Origin: JAAUTY01 sp964397305
Lineage (GTDB): Bacteria; Cyanobacteriota; Cyanobacteriia; Cyanobacteriales; Spirulinaceae
Length of the DNA: 64,000 bases
Direction of reading: 5' to 3'
NCBI GenBank assembly: GCA_964397305.1
Contig: CAYNIP010000023.1
Span: forward strand, 1-64,000
Below, piece after piece: positions 42,181 through 51,510 of the stretch. Positions within the stretch are counted from its first letter, which is position 1; every line of letters starts with the position of its first letter. Position numbers and translations under genes: made by a program. Below the pieces are notes generated by a model. That model was not told the DNA's origin, searched no databases, and was given only the letters and a program-made list of their open reading frames with translations.

Positions 42181-43143
42181 CTAGCAACAGCCGCTGCCGT
42201 CGTAGTGCCAGGTTGAGGGAGTCACCAACACGTCGGGCTGGCGGCTCAGATTTTTGGCGGTTTTGTCGCACACCGCTGTGGGTACCCCCTTGAGCAAAAA
42301 GTGTCCAGCCCCATCGTCAAAGCTGGCCCCTGCCCCGGTGTAGATGGCGGTTTTGCCGGTAAAAGTACAAGCTCCATCGGGGGCGATCGCCACCTTGAAC
42401 GACACTGTATCTAAACTTTCTAGCAACAGATGCTCGTCGAGGCCGTACTGGGCAGCGTCGAGCAAGCGGTAGGGACGGCGGGCGCGCACCTCGATCTGGC
42501 CAAAGCCGGTGTCGATTAGGTGCTGGATGTAGTTGTCGTAGGTGAGCGCCCCGGAGAGGCAGAGAGCTCGCAGGCGATCGTCCGCTTGTAGATGGGGGGG
42601 AATGGGACGGGTAGCGATGGGATCGCTCATGATCAGTCTGCCGCCTGGTTTTAGTACCCGGTAGGCTTCGGTCAGCGCCCGCCTCAAGTCGGCCGGTTCA
42701 AAAATGTTAAACAGGCAGTTTTGGGCTACCACATCCACCGACCCGTCGGCCAGGGGTAGAGCAAAGGCGTCGCCCGCTAGCAGGGTGACGAAGTTGGCCT
42801 CAAACCAGTCGTTGAGTTGGGCGGCCTCGGCCAGGTTGGCGGCGGCGGCCTGGCGCATTTCATCCACCGGGTCGATCGCCACCACGGCCCCGGCCCGCCG
42901 CGAGAAATAGCTAAACTGGAGCGCCTCGAGGCCACCGCCCACACCCACGTAGGCGATCGCCGGCTGCCCCGCCAGCTCAGCGGGATGCACAGTAGTGCCA
43001 CAGCCGTAGTTCATGTCCTGCATACGATCGGGCACCACTAGCCCTGGCAGGGTCAGAGGGCTGCTCTGCACACAGCACAGACCCACCTCCGGCGTGGTGG
43101 CTACGGCGGCATAGAACTGGGCGGTGGCGTCGAGATAGGTCAT
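42181..43143 (-). CDS. arsM: Arsenosugar-type arsenite S-adenosylmethyltransferase
   Basis: A 320-residue SAM methyltransferase of the cyanobacterial arsenosugar ArsM subgroup. It starts MTYLDATAQFYAAVATTPEV and then GLCCVQSSPL with the paired cysteines; the SAM site is YVGVGGGLEALQFSYF, followed by VDVVAQNCLFNIFEP and LKPGGRLIMSDPIATRP. The C-terminus ends WHYDGSGCC. It methylates arsenite as the first steps toward arsenosugars or volatile arsines. The usual neighbour, the radical-SAM enzyme ArsS, is not in the window. It is divergent from tRNA-Val and convergent with cysK. Confidence 0.9.
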   Translation of the reverse strand: MTYLDATAQFYAAVATTPEVGLCCVQSSPLTLPGLVVPDRMQDMNYGCGTTVHPAELAGQPAIAYVGVGGGLEALQFSYFSRRAGAVVAIDPVDEMRQAAAANLAEAAQLNDWFEANFVTLLAGDAFALPLADGSVDVVAQNCLFNIFEPADLRRALTEAYRVLKPGGRLIMSDPIATRPIPPHLQADDRLRALCLSGALTYDNYIQHLIDTGFGQIEVRARRPYRLLDAAQYGLDEHLLLESLDTVSFKVAIAPDGACTFTGKTAIYTGAGASFDDGAGHFLLKGVPTAVCDKTAKNLSRQPDVLVTPSTWHYDGSGCC

Positions 43144-43360
43144 GGCCTTAAGAATGCTTTACCTCAGCAGTATGTAGCACTTCGCCCAGAGATTTTAGCA
43201 AGGTATCGACATTTTCTGTTTGGCGGTTGTAGCCCATCGGACCCATGGGCCAGACGTTGCCGCCCCACTCGCCCAGGCTACTGCTGGATGCCCTGGGCCA
43301 AGCACACCGACACAGAGCCCAGAACATAGACAAGGCTTCGCTCCGGAGCTTAAAATCCAA

Positions 43361-43434
43361 TGGACGTAACTGGACTCGAACCAGTGACCCCCACGATGTC
43401 AACGTGGTGCTCTAACCAACTGAGCTATACGTCC
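43361..43434 (-). tRNA. tRNA-Val (anticodon GAC)
   Basis: On the minus strand: acceptor GGACGTA pairs with TACGTCC, D-arm TAGCTCAGTTGGTTAGAGCA, anticodon stem CCACG/CGTGG with loop TTGACAT (anticodon GAC), and T-arm with GGTTCGAGTCC. The discriminator base is A; CCA is not encoded. It decodes GUC and GUU. Confidence 0.95.
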
Positions 43435-43472
43435 GCACGCAGATAACAAAGTTAGCACAGAGTTCAGAGTTG

Positions 43473-46064
43473 GTGCAACCTCCGGCGTCCTCTTTTTCCC
43501 AGCCCTGCCAGCGGGCCTTCTTTTACGGTGCTGCTGCGGGGCTGAGTCCAGCGTTGCAACGCTTAGCCCAAGGGCTGAGCCAGCACGGCCTGACGTGCCA
43601 TTGCCGGGGCGCGGCGGCTGCCGGGGCGCCGCCGCCAGCAGAAGAGATCAGCCCCGATGATTGCGATGTGGTGATTCTAGATCGCAGCAGCTTACTCAGG
43701 GCGAGTCAACCCTTTCCAGCTTTTCCGAGCTACCTCTTCCATGCCCAGCGGCCCTATGCCACCGTCTATCTAGAGACGGAAGCGGGGCCAGAATCGGTCT
43801 GGGGCTTTGAATTGCAGTTTGACCTCGTATTGACAACCCGACTTCGGGGCGATCGCCCCCAGCCCCAAACGGTTTACCCCTTGTCCGCAACCACCCCTGA
43901 GGCGATGGCCCAGGCCCTACTCACCGCCTGGCAACAGGGACTACCCGCTGCTCATCGCCGCCGCTGGGATCGGCCCCGGCCTCCCCTCGCGCCTCGGCCC
44001 GAGGGTTGGGGGCTGCTCAATCTGCTCCTCTGCCCCGACTGGGCTCGGCCGGAACCGGCGCTCCAGGCTGACTTGACCATGGTTCTTCGTCACCTGGTCG
44101 CGCACCCCGATAACCAGGTTATGACGCTGCTGGTTGAGAGCAGTGCGATCGGGAGCGAAGCGGCTGAGCTGCGGCTCTCGGCTGTGGCGATGGAGTTGCT
44201 TCTCAGGGAAGACCTCGGGGAAAGTGCTGCCACGCTCCTCCCCTTCGAGGCGATCGCCGACGGGGCAGCCCTGCTCCCGCACCTGCATCTGGGCTTGCGC
44301 CTAGCCCAGGACGCTAGGCCGCCGGACTTACCCCTCCCTACCGTCTCCCTGGCTGACTTCGCAACCCTCCGGGCGGCCCAAATCTGGCAGAGGGCGGGCG
44401 ATCGCCTTGCGGCCTCGGGTCAATGGCAGGCCGCTGCCCGAGAGTACCGCCAGGCCTTGGCTGTGCAGCCGGAGGGATCGGTGTACTGGAGCCTGAGTGA
44501 GTGCTACCGCAACCTTCAGCAACCGCACAAGATGTTAGCGGCCCTGGAAGCGAATCTGGCCTTGACTCCCCAGGCCGCTCACCTGCACTTTCAGCTCATT
44601 TTTGAAGCGCAGCATCGGGGCAAATTGGCGACGGCGATCGCCCAGGCCGAGGCGGCGATCGCCCATTGTCCCAGAGACTATACTTTCCGGATTCTCTATC
44701 ATCTCCTGATGCCCTTGATCTATGAGCGAGTTGAGGACATTGCTATCTACAAAGAACGCTTCCAATCGGGTCTGCAAACCCTGATTGAAGGCACCCCCTT
44801 AACGACCGCGACGGAGCAACATCAGGCCCTGGCTGGAATTAGCCGCGTCACCAACTTTTATCGTGCTTATCAGGCCGATAATGTCCGCGAGGTGCAGCAA
44901 ACCTATGGTCAATTTATCAGCCGGATTACTGCTGCTGTATTTCCCCTATGGGCGCAGCCACTACCTCGCCCCAAGCTGGCTCCTGGGGAGAAAATTCGTA
45001 TTGGCTATGCCTCAGCCTACTTACACGCCTACAGCGGTACACTCTGGTTAACGGGTTGGCTGAAATATGCTGACCGCCAGCAATTTGAAATCTACTGCTA
45101 TTACACGGGTTCAACCCCTGACGCCATCACCCAAGTTTTTCGTGATCACTGCGATGTTTTTCACCCACTGACGAGTGATCTCGTCACGACCGCTCAGCAG
45201 ATTCGGTCGGATAACCTTCACATCCTCATTTTTCCAGAACTGGGGATGGATGCCCCGACCTTTACCGTGGCGAGTTTACGCCTAGCCCCGGTGCAATGTA
45301 CCGCTTGGGGTCATCCTGTCACCACCGGGCTCCCCACCATTGATTACTTCCTCTCCAGCGAGCTGATGGAGCCTGAACAGGCTCAGGAACACTATACAGA
45401 AACCCTGGTGCGTCTGCCCAATATCGGTGTGGCCTATCCCAAACCGCTCATCCCGCCGCTGACTAAAACCCGCGCTGATTACGGCTTGCCCGAGGCGGCG
45501 GTTCTTTATCTCTGCTGCCAAGCACCCTTTAAGTATCTGCCACACTATGACGACTTGTTCCCCGCGATCGCCCAGCAAATCCCTCAGGCTAAATTCATCT
45601 GGTTTCGGGCCACTTTGCTAGAGCAGCGCTTAATTCAAGCCTTTGCAGCCGTGGGCTTAAACTATCAAGATTACTGCCTCTTTCTCACCGTTCCAGAGCG
45701 CCAAGATTACCTTGCGCTGAATCAACTGGCGGATATTTACTTGGACACGCTCGACTGGTCGGGGGGGAATACCAGCTTGGAGGCGATCGCCTGCGGCCTG
45801 CCCATTGTCACCTGTCCCGGTGAATTCATGCGCGGCCGTCATACCGACAGTTTTCTCAAAATGATTGGCGTGACCGAAACCATTGCCTGTGATGAGGCCG
45901 ACTACTTGCAAATCGCGCTCCGTCTGGGCCGCGATCCTGACTGGCGGCAGGCTATTCGTCGGCGAATGCAGGACCAGGGCGATCGCCTCTACGACGACCG
46001 TGGCTGTGTACGCGGCTTAGAGGCCTTCTATCGCAGCGTCGTGACCCCAACCGATGAGGCCTGA
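43473..46064 (+). CDS. GT41-type O-linked GlcNAc transferase-like glycosyltransferase with TPR
   Basis: About 863 residues. The N-terminal 280 residues are variable, followed by TPR-like helices (residues about 295-390: AARAYRQAL-type pattern AAREYRQALAVQPEGSVYWS, then NLALTPQAAHLHFQLIFEAQ). The C-terminal half is the OGT/SPINDLY catalytic region: IRIGYASAYLHAYSGTLWLT, APVQCTAWGHPVTTGLPTID, YLCCQAPFKYLPHYD and LDWSGGNTSLEAIACGLPIV. It should move a sugar onto a protein or glycan in the cytoplasm. The start is uncertain: GTG 43473 or the TTG just before it, with no clear ribosome binding site. Confidence 0.82.
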   Translation: MQPPASSFSQPCQRAFFYGAAAGLSPALQRLAQGLSQHGLTCHCRGAAAAGAPPPAEEISPDDCDVVILDRSSLLRASQPFPAFPSYLFHAQRPYATVYLETEAGPESVWGFELQFDLVLTTRLRGDRPQPQTVYPLSATTPEAMAQALLTAWQQGLPAAHRRRWDRPRPPLAPRPEGWGLLNLLLCPDWARPEPALQADLTMVLRHLVAHPDNQVMTLLVESSAIGSEAAELRLSAVAMELLLREDLGESAATLLPFEAIADGAALLPHLHLGLRLAQDARPPDLPLPTVSLADFATLRAAQIWQRAGDRLAASGQWQAAAREYRQALAVQPEGSVYWSLSECYRNLQQPHKMLAALEANLALTPQAAHLHFQLIFEAQHRGKLATAIAQAEAAIAHCPRDYTFRILYHLLMPLIYERVEDIAIYKERFQSGLQTLIEGTPLTTATEQHQALAGISRVTNFYRAYQADNVREVQQTYGQFISRITAAVFPLWAQPLPRPKLAPGEKIRIGYASAYLHAYSGTLWLTGWLKYADRQQFEIYCYYTGSTPDAITQVFRDHCDVFHPLTSDLVTTAQQIRSDNLHILIFPELGMDAPTFTVASLRLAPVQCTAWGHPVTTGLPTIDYFLSSELMEPEQAQEHYTETLVRLPNIGVAYPKPLIPPLTKTRADYGLPEAAVLYLCCQAPFKYLPHYDDLFPAIAQQIPQAKFIWFRATLLEQRLIQAFAAVGLNYQDYCLFLTVPERQDYLALNQLADIYLDTLDWSGGNTSLEAIACGLPIVTCPGEFMRGRHTDSFLKMIGVTETIACDEADYLQIALRLGRDPDWRQAIRRRMQDQGDRLYDDRGCVRGLEAFYRSVVTPTDEA

Positions 46065-46114
46065 GCCGGGTGCATCCCGCTTGGGCAGCAGGGATGTCGG
46101 GCGAGGGCTCCATA

Positions 46115-46177
46115 GCCGTAGTTGCGCTTCAGCGCTCTCGCAAGCTGGCGCAAGCGGGGCTAAAGCCCAACTACGGC
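46115..46177. repeat. 63-bp palindromic repeat with GCCGTAGTTG ends
   Basis: GCCGTAGTTG at the left and CAACTACGGC at the right are exact inverted repeats around GCTTCAGC...GGGGCTAAAGCC. Similar GGCTAAAGCCC palindromes are common in cyanobacterial intergenic DNA. It lies between the GT41 gene and the Pho-box promoter. Confidence 0.65.
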
Positions 46178-46262
46178 AGGATCAAGGGTTGCAGCCTATT
46201 CAGTGATGTTTCGCCAACAGCATCCTTGCGCCCACCCAACCGACCGAAGATGTCCGCCATTC

Positions 46263-46318
46263 CTTAACATATCCTTAATGTCTGGCAATCCTCCCTTAAT
46301 GCTGAGTCGGTCTAATAG
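46263..46318 (+). promoter_or_regulatory. Pho-box promoter (SphR/PhoB-type) upstream of a hybrid histidine kinase
   Basis: CTTAACAT (46263-46270), a 3-base spacer, CTTAATGT (46274-46281) and a third unit CTTAATGC (46295-46302) match the cyanobacterial Pho box of (C/T)TTAA(C/T) octamers on an 11-base grid, with the third copy off by one base. TAATAG at 46313-46318 follows ten bases later, where a -10 is expected. The next gene starts at 46523, leaving a leader of about 200 bases. This predicts induction by phosphate limitation. Confidence 0.7.
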
Positions 46319-46522
46319 TGAGGGGGCAACGCATTTTTCAGGGGCGCATCCCACGTTTGGATTCTGGAGATCCTCATCCCCTGGCTCCCGGGGAGAAGAA
46401 GCGCTAAAAGTTCCTCGCCGAGCAGAGAGAGATTGGGGGTATTGGTGTAGCCTGATCCCCAAGAAGACTACGTTACCGAGCTGGGGTGCTCCCAAAACTT
46501 TCGTTCTGTCGTCACCAAACTA

Positions 46523-49285
46523 ATGACCTACTCCACTCGCCTGCACCGCTGGCAACCACCGCTCCGTTGGGTTTTAATTGTGCCGTTTGTCGTGCAAATT
46601 TTTGCTGCTGTAGGACTGACGGGCTATCTGTCCATTCGGAATGGTCAGCGAGCCGTACATGATGTCAGTCAACAATTACGAAGCGAGGTCACAAAGCGGA
46701 TTGAGCAACGGCTAGAAAGCCACTTAGAAACTCCCTTTCAGGTCAACAAGCTTTTGCGGCGTAGTATCTTGCGCTTCGAGCTTTGGGATTTGGCAAACCT
46801 AACCCCCATGCGCGATCTTTTCTTCGAGCAACTGATAGAGTTTTCTACGCTAAGCTATGTCGCCTTTGGCGGTGAGCAGCGGGAGTTTGCCGGAGCTGGG
46901 CGCTATGATGATGGCTCTCTTGTCCTGGATCTAACGGATGGGTCTACGGAGTTTATCAACCACGTTTACGCGGCTGATGCTGAAGGGAATGCTATTTCTC
47001 TTTCGGAAGCCGATCCCGACTATGATCCGCGTGTGCGTCCTTGGTATCAACAAGCCGTGGCCGCAGATCGACCGATCTGGACGGATATTTATGCTTCCAG
47101 TGCTGGGTATGAAGACTACCGCCTCGCCATTTCTGCGGTTGAACCCTTTCGGGACGCGACGGGAACGCTCCGGGGGGTTTTAGTCACCGATCTCAGCCTT
47201 TGGCACATCAGCGAATTTTTGGAGGGGCTTCAGATTGGCAAGACCGGCCACACCTTCATCTTGGAACGAGATGGGAATCTGATTGCCAGCTCGCTGCCGG
47301 AAGCGTCGCCGGTGGATGAGGCGGGGGAGCCGCTACGGTTGGCGGCGGCCGAGAGTCGCCATCCTGTGGTCAGCGAGACGGCGGCTTTTTTGGGCGATCG
47401 CTTTGCCAGCCTCGAGGCGATCGCCGCGCCGCAGCAGCTCCGTTTTCTGATCAACAACCAGACCCAATTGCTCCAGGTGACACCCTACCAGGACGAGCGG
47501 GGTTTGGATTGGCTGATCGTGGTGGTGGTTCCAGAAGCAGATTTTATGGCCCAGATTCAGGCAAACACTCGCCAGACAATTCTGCTCTGTGGCATTGCCC
47601 TGCTGATCGCGACGGGCAGCGGCATTCTCACAGCGCGCTGGATTGCGCGGCCGATTCAGCAGTTGAGTGCCGCTAGCGCGACGATCGCGGCAGGCCAGTT
47701 CCATCCAGTCGTGGAGACCCACGGGATCAAAGAGTTGACCCACCTAAGCCAGGCCTTCAATCGTATGGGCCGGCAGTTGCGCGATTCCTTTGAGGCCTTA
47801 GGGAGAACCAATGAGCGTCTCGAGCAGCGGGTGGTGGAGCGAACGGCGGAACTCCAAGAAGCCAAAATAGCGGCGGATCGGGCGAACCAGGCCAAGAGCG
47901 AATTTCTCGCGAATATGAGCCATGAGTTACGCACGCCTCTCAATGGCATCCTTGGCTATGCTCAAATCCTCCAACGGGATAAAGCAATTCCACTCCGACA
48001 AAAGGATGGTGTTAGCATCATTTATCAGTGCGGTAATTACCTCCTGAACCTGATCAATGATGTGCTGGATCTCTCCAAGATCGAAGCCCGCAAGCTTACG
48101 CTCGCGCCCCGGGATTTTGACTTGGCGGCCTTGCTTCGCAGTGTCGTGGAAATCTGCCGCATCAAGGCGGAGCAAAAGGAAATTGGCTTTACCTATGAGG
48201 AGTTAAACCAATTGCCTGCCGCCGTCCACGGGGATGATAAGCGCCTGCGACAAGTGCTGATCAATCTCTTGGGCAATGCGATTAAGTTTACCGACCAAGG
48301 TGGGGTGGCGCTCAAAGTAGCTTGCTTAGTGGAGGGGGATGAGGCGATCGCCCCCGCGGCCCACCTCTGTTTCCAGATTGAAGATACAGGGATCGGCATG
48401 ACCCCTGACCAATTGGCGATGATCTTTTTGCCCTTTGAGCAGGTGGGCGACAAGGCCCGCCAGGCTGAGGGGACGGGCTTGGGCCTGGCGATTAGCCAAC
48501 AAATTGTTGAGATGATGGGGGGGCGGATCGATGTGGCCAGCGAGTATGGTCGCGGGACGACGTTTAGCGTGGTGGTGGAGCTGCCCGTGGTGGAACCCCA
48601 GGAGGCAACGGCTATGGTGGCGGCGCGACGGGTGATTGTGGGCTACCAGGGCGATCGCCGCAAAATCCTCGTGGTGGATGATCGCTGGGAAAACCGCCTC
48701 GTGCTCACCAATCTGCTCGAGCCCCTCGGGTTTATCGTCCAGCAGGCCGGGGACGGCCAGCAAGGCTTGGAACTGGCCCGGACTTGGCGACCAGATTTGA
48801 TCATCACCGATTTGGTCATGCCAACGATGGATGGCTTTGAGATGACCCAGGCCCTGCGAGCCACGACTGAGCTAGCCGATGCCATCATCATCGCCTCCTC
48901 CGCCAGCGTTTTCAACTTCGACCGCCAGAAGAGTCGTGAAGTCGGTTGCAATGATTTTTTGCCCAAACCCGTCCAGTTTGAAGAGCTCCTTGCCTGTCTG
49001 CGAGAATGGCTCCAGCTCGAGTGGATTGATGAAGCAGGGGAAATCGACGTCGCCGAGTTGGCGACCGGCGAGTTGGTGCTGCCGCCGGTGGTCGAATTGG
49101 CGGCCCTGCGGGCGGCCTTAGCGATTGGCGATTTTGAGGTGGTCGAGGCCGAAGCGCTACGCTTACAACAGTTGGATCGGTGCTATGCAACGTTTGCAGC
49201 GCGGGTGCTGCTGGCCGCCGAGCAATTTGAGGAAGCCGCGATCCGTAAGCTCTTAGCCCAAGCGGATGCGGTGGTGACGGGCTAG
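46523..49285 (+). CDS. Hybrid sensor histidine kinase (dCache-HAMP-HisKA-HATPase-REC)
   Basis: A 920-residue membrane kinase. A membrane helix (WVLIVPFVVQIFAAVGLTGY), an extracytoplasmic double Cache domain (residues about 45-340, with DPDYDPRVRPWYQQAV), a second membrane helix (TILLCGIALLIATGSGIL), HAMP, the H-box EFLANMSHELRTPLNGILGY with His467, the ATP site (N-box INLLGNAIKFTDQ; G-boxes EDTGIGM and GTGLGLAI) and a C-terminal receiver with phosphoacceptor Asp763 in LIITDLVMPTMDG. A helical tail of about 90 residues follows the receiver. It probably senses a small molecule outside the plasma membrane. The upstream Pho box suggests a link to phosphate status. Confidence 0.92.
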   Translation: MTYSTRLHRWQPPLRWVLIVPFVVQIFAAVGLTGYLSIRNGQRAVHDVSQQLRSEVTKRIEQRLESHLETPFQVNKLLRRSILRFELWDLANLTPMRDLFFEQLIEFSTLSYVAFGGEQREFAGAGRYDDGSLVLDLTDGSTEFINHVYAADAEGNAISLSEADPDYDPRVRPWYQQAVAADRPIWTDIYASSAGYEDYRLAISAVEPFRDATGTLRGVLVTDLSLWHISEFLEGLQIGKTGHTFILERDGNLIASSLPEASPVDEAGEPLRLAAAESRHPVVSETAAFLGDRFASLEAIAAPQQLRFLINNQTQLLQVTPYQDERGLDWLIVVVVPEADFMAQIQANTRQTILLCGIALLIATGSGILTARWIARPIQQLSAASATIAAGQFHPVVETHGIKELTHLSQAFNRMGRQLRDSFEALGRTNERLEQRVVERTAELQEAKIAADRANQAKSEFLANMSHELRTPLNGILGYAQILQRDKAIPLRQKDGVSIIYQCGNYLLNLINDVLDLSKIEARKLTLAPRDFDLAALLRSVVEICRIKAEQKEIGFTYEELNQLPAAVHGDDKRLRQVLINLLGNAIKFTDQGGVALKVACLVEGDEAIAPAAHLCFQIEDTGIGMTPDQLAMIFLPFEQVGDKARQAEGTGLGLAISQQIVEMMGGRIDVASEYGRGTTFSVVVELPVVEPQEATAMVAARRVIVGYQGDRRKILVVDDRWENRLVLTNLLEPLGFIVQQAGDGQQGLELARTWRPDLIITDLVMPTMDGFEMTQALRATTELADAIIIASSASVFNFDRQKSREVGCNDFLPKPVQFEELLACLREWLQLEWIDEAGEIDVAELATGELVLPPVVELAALRAALAIGDFEVVEAEALRLQQLDRCYATFAARVLLAAEQFEEAAIRKLLAQADAVVTG

Positions 49286-49620
49286 GCGAGGCCGGTCGGC
49301 GGATGGCTTCAGGGCAGCAGCCCTCCCCTTCAGGCCCTTTCCCAACCTCAGATGGGCAAACGTTGGGCGCAGCATCATCGCCGAGCTTCACTCCCCTTCA
49401 AGCCCTCTCTCAACCTCAGCGAAGGGCTGCCTAGCGTCCCTGCTCCCAGCTTGGGGAGTAAGGAGGTGGGGGGAGTCGGGAATCGCACGACTCCCGATTC
49501 CCTCAGTAAGGGAGCCGCGCTTTTTTCGTCCGCCCCGAGGGACCTACGGCTGATCCCTTGGCAAGGTATTTAGGGAATAATGAATAAAACATAAACATTT
49601 TGACCTCCCAATTTTTAGCC
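49286..49620. other. Intergenic region with a partial GGGTGGACGAAA-family end
   Basis: AGGGAGCCGCGC, a T run and CGTCC at 49508-49531 match the right end of the dispersed element; the final bases (GCCCC) differ. Upstream lies a perfect palindrome GGGAGTCGGGAATCG-CACGACTCCC near 49470-49495. The last 60 bases are AT-rich and should hold the promoter of the small secreted protein gene. Confidence 0.5.
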
Positions 49621-49884
49621 ATGACTAAGCAAGCGATCCTCGCGCTCCTAGGCTTCATTGTGGTGGTGGCGATCGCCTTCGGTTTTTCCCCGGTTCGGGC
49701 GGCTCAGCCTGAATCGGTGGTCTATACCTGGGAGTACGCCAGCATCGGTAGCGATCAACTGGTCTGTAAGCAGATCGCGGTTTACCCCAAGGCTGCTGTC
49801 AAAAAGGGTCGCCAGCCGATTCGCATCGCGACCAAAGTGGTTCGCGATCAGCGATGCGCCGCGATCACCAAGCCCCGTACTTAG
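49621..49884 (+). CDS. Small secreted protein, unknown function
   Basis: An 87-residue protein with a signal peptide (MTKQAILALLGFIVVVAIAF, likely cleaved after VRA) and a mature part of about 60 residues with two cysteines (LVCKQ and QRCAAI) that could form a disulfide. It ends in basic, Pro-containing KPRT. I recognise no family. The second ATG at 49621 is preferred because it starts the signal peptide; an in-frame TTG-type start at 49600 is possible. Confidence 0.6.
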   Translation: MTKQAILALLGFIVVVAIAFGFSPVRAAQPESVVYTWEYASIGSDQLVCKQIAVYPKAAVKKGRQPIRIATKVVRDQRCAAITKPRT

Positions 49885-49925
49885 GGCCTGCCGTCCCTGA
49901 CTCAGGCAACTCTGGCTAGTGCTGC
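49884..49925 (+). repeat. Dispersed repeat, about 75 bp family, partial copy 3
   Basis: AGGGCCTGCCGTCCCTGACT then CAGGCAACTCTGGCT resembles the first 40 bases of the repeat at 8464. Like that copy, it begins at the stop codon of the gene before it. Confidence 0.45.
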
Positions 49926-50055
49926 TGGCGGGGCGAGGAGCTTGGCGGAGCTGGCGCGGGCTCCAGGGTAGGCCCTGACTAAATGTTGGTTTTAACGGAC
50001 GACACCCCCGATCGTCGCGCTTGCTCGTTCCTCTAGACGTTCCCTGCTAGACTTC

Positions 50056-50739
50056 ATGCCCTGGCCTGCGCGTATTCCTAAGCCAACGCAACGGTGGCTG
50101 CTCATCGTCTTGGTCCTGTTGTCTCTGCTGCTGACGGGCTGGCTCCTGCCCCTGGGCTGGCGGCTCCAGGCCAGCGCCCGTAGCCCCGTCGATGCCTTCC
50201 TGGTCCTCGGCGGCAGCGTGCGGCGTGAGATTCATGTTGCTGAGCGTGCCCAGGACTATCCGGAGGCACGGATTCTCATTTCCAACGGCTCGCCGCCGCC
50301 CTGTGTGTGGCTGATTTTCCAGCGCGCTCAGGCCCCGAAGCGCCAAGTCTGGCTCGAGGGTTGTGCCCGCAATACCTTTGGGAATTTCTACTTCTGTGCG
50401 CCGTTGCTGGCGGACTGGAATGTTCGCCATGTCAAATTAGTGACTTCGAGCAAGCATTTGCCCCGGGCACTCTGGCTGGCTCAGATCCACCTCGGCGCGC
50501 GCGGTATCTGGGTGGAACCCGACATCGCCGCCGAAACGGGGGTGCCGGCTAATTGGGAGACGTGGTGGAAGACGGCGCTGGATGTGGCCCGCAGTCTGCT
50601 CTGGGCGGCGATCGCGCCCTGGTTCTCACCGTCCTGTGAGCAAGTGCAACCCCTAGAGGCGGTTGATATGCAGGCCTGGACCCAGGTGGGTTTTAAGTGT
50701 GAGCACCAGGCTGGCTTGTCAGACCGCCAGAAACCTTGA
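50056..50739 (+). CDS. YdcF-like DUF218 membrane protein
   Basis: A 227-residue protein. One N-terminal membrane segment (WLLIVLVLLSLLLTGWLLPL), then the DUF218 fold: VDAFLVLGGSVRREIHVAER, ARILISNGSPPPCVW, the conserved N in CARNTFGNFYF, and VKLVTSSKHLPRALWLAQ. It is shorter than the ydcF-like protein at 3133 and the two may be distant paralogues. The role is probably envelope-related, as for ElyC/SanA. It is 67 bases upstream of deoC on the same strand. Confidence 0.75.
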   Translation: MPWPARIPKPTQRWLLIVLVLLSLLLTGWLLPLGWRLQASARSPVDAFLVLGGSVRREIHVAERAQDYPEARILISNGSPPPCVWLIFQRAQAPKRQVWLEGCARNTFGNFYFCAPLLADWNVRHVKLVTSSKHLPRALWLAQIHLGARGIWVEPDIAAETGVPANWETWWKTALDVARSLLWAAIAPWFSPSCEQVQPLEAVDMQAWTQVGFKCEHQAGLSDRQKP

Positions 50740-50806
50740 GGGAGGGCGACCGGCTGCCCCGAATGCACTACAGTGAAGGCTGTTGCCACACTCATCCCCG
50801 CCTGCC

Positions 50807-51496
50807 GTGAACACCGCTGACTATTCCGAGATCGACCTTGCGCCTACGATTGAACAAGCGGTGTTGCACCCAACAGCCACGCCGGAGCAGGTGCAGCAGG
50901 CCTGTGCCGCTGCGGCCCAGTATGACTTTGCGGCTGTCTGTGTCTATCCCGTCGCTGTCCCCCTGGCGGTGGAGGCGCTCCACGGCAAAAAGCCCCAGGT
51001 CTGTACCGTGATCGGCTTTCCCACGGGGGCAACAACAACGATGACCAAGCTCTATGAAGCCTGTGAAGCGGCCGATGCGGGGGCGACGGAGTTGGATGTG
51101 GTGCTGAATCTAGGCTGGCTCAAGAGCGGTCGGGAGGAAGCGGTGCATCAGGAGCTGGCCCAAATCTGTGAGGAAACGGGGCAGGTTGTCAAGGCGATTT
51201 TGGAAGTGAGCCTCCTGACGCCCCAGGAACTCCGTCAGGCGGTGGAACTCTGTCTTGATGCTGGGGCCCGCTATCTCAAAACCCACACGGGTTGGTTTGG
51301 GGGGGCGACGGTGGAGGAGGTGCGCGCGCTCAAGGAGCTGGTGGGCGATCGCGCCGGGATCAAAGCAGCCGGGGGCATCCGCACCGCTCCCCAGGCCCTG
51401 GAGCTGCTCCAAGCTGGGGCCACGCGCCTGGGGACTTCGCGGGGCCCTGAGTTGTTGCACCAGCGCGATCGCCTCCAAGAGTCCCCCAACGCTTAA
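50807..51496 (+). CDS. deoC: Deoxyribose-phosphate aldolase
   Basis: A 229-residue TIM-barrel class I aldolase that splits 2-deoxyribose-5-phosphate into acetaldehyde and glyceraldehyde-3-phosphate. The Schiff-base lysine lies in YLKTHTGWFGGATVEEV, and the second essential lysine in AGIKAAGGIRTAPQAL; the barrel strands VCVYPV, VCTVIGFPTGA and TELDVVLNLGWLKSG are typical. I chose the GTG at 50807 because upstream sequence lacks similarity. A CTACAGT at 50766-50772 is a possible -10. It is convergent with the ClpC-like gene. Confidence 0.92.
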   Translation: MNTADYSEIDLAPTIEQAVLHPTATPEQVQQACAAAAQYDFAAVCVYPVAVPLAVEALHGKKPQVCTVIGFPTGATTTMTKLYEACEAADAGATELDVVLNLGWLKSGREEAVHQELAQICEETGQVVKAILEVSLLTPQELRQAVELCLDAGARYLKTHTGWFGGATVEEVRALKELVGDRAGIKAAGGIRTAPQALELLQAGATRLGTSRGPELLHQRDRLQESPNA

Positions 51497-51510
51497 GGCG
51501 ATCGCCGACC

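Noticed and set aside
46203..46523. 106-codon open frame between the Pho box and the kinase gene
   Set aside because: No family similarity, it covers the Pho box itself, and its composition is that of non-coding DNA. Treated as leader.
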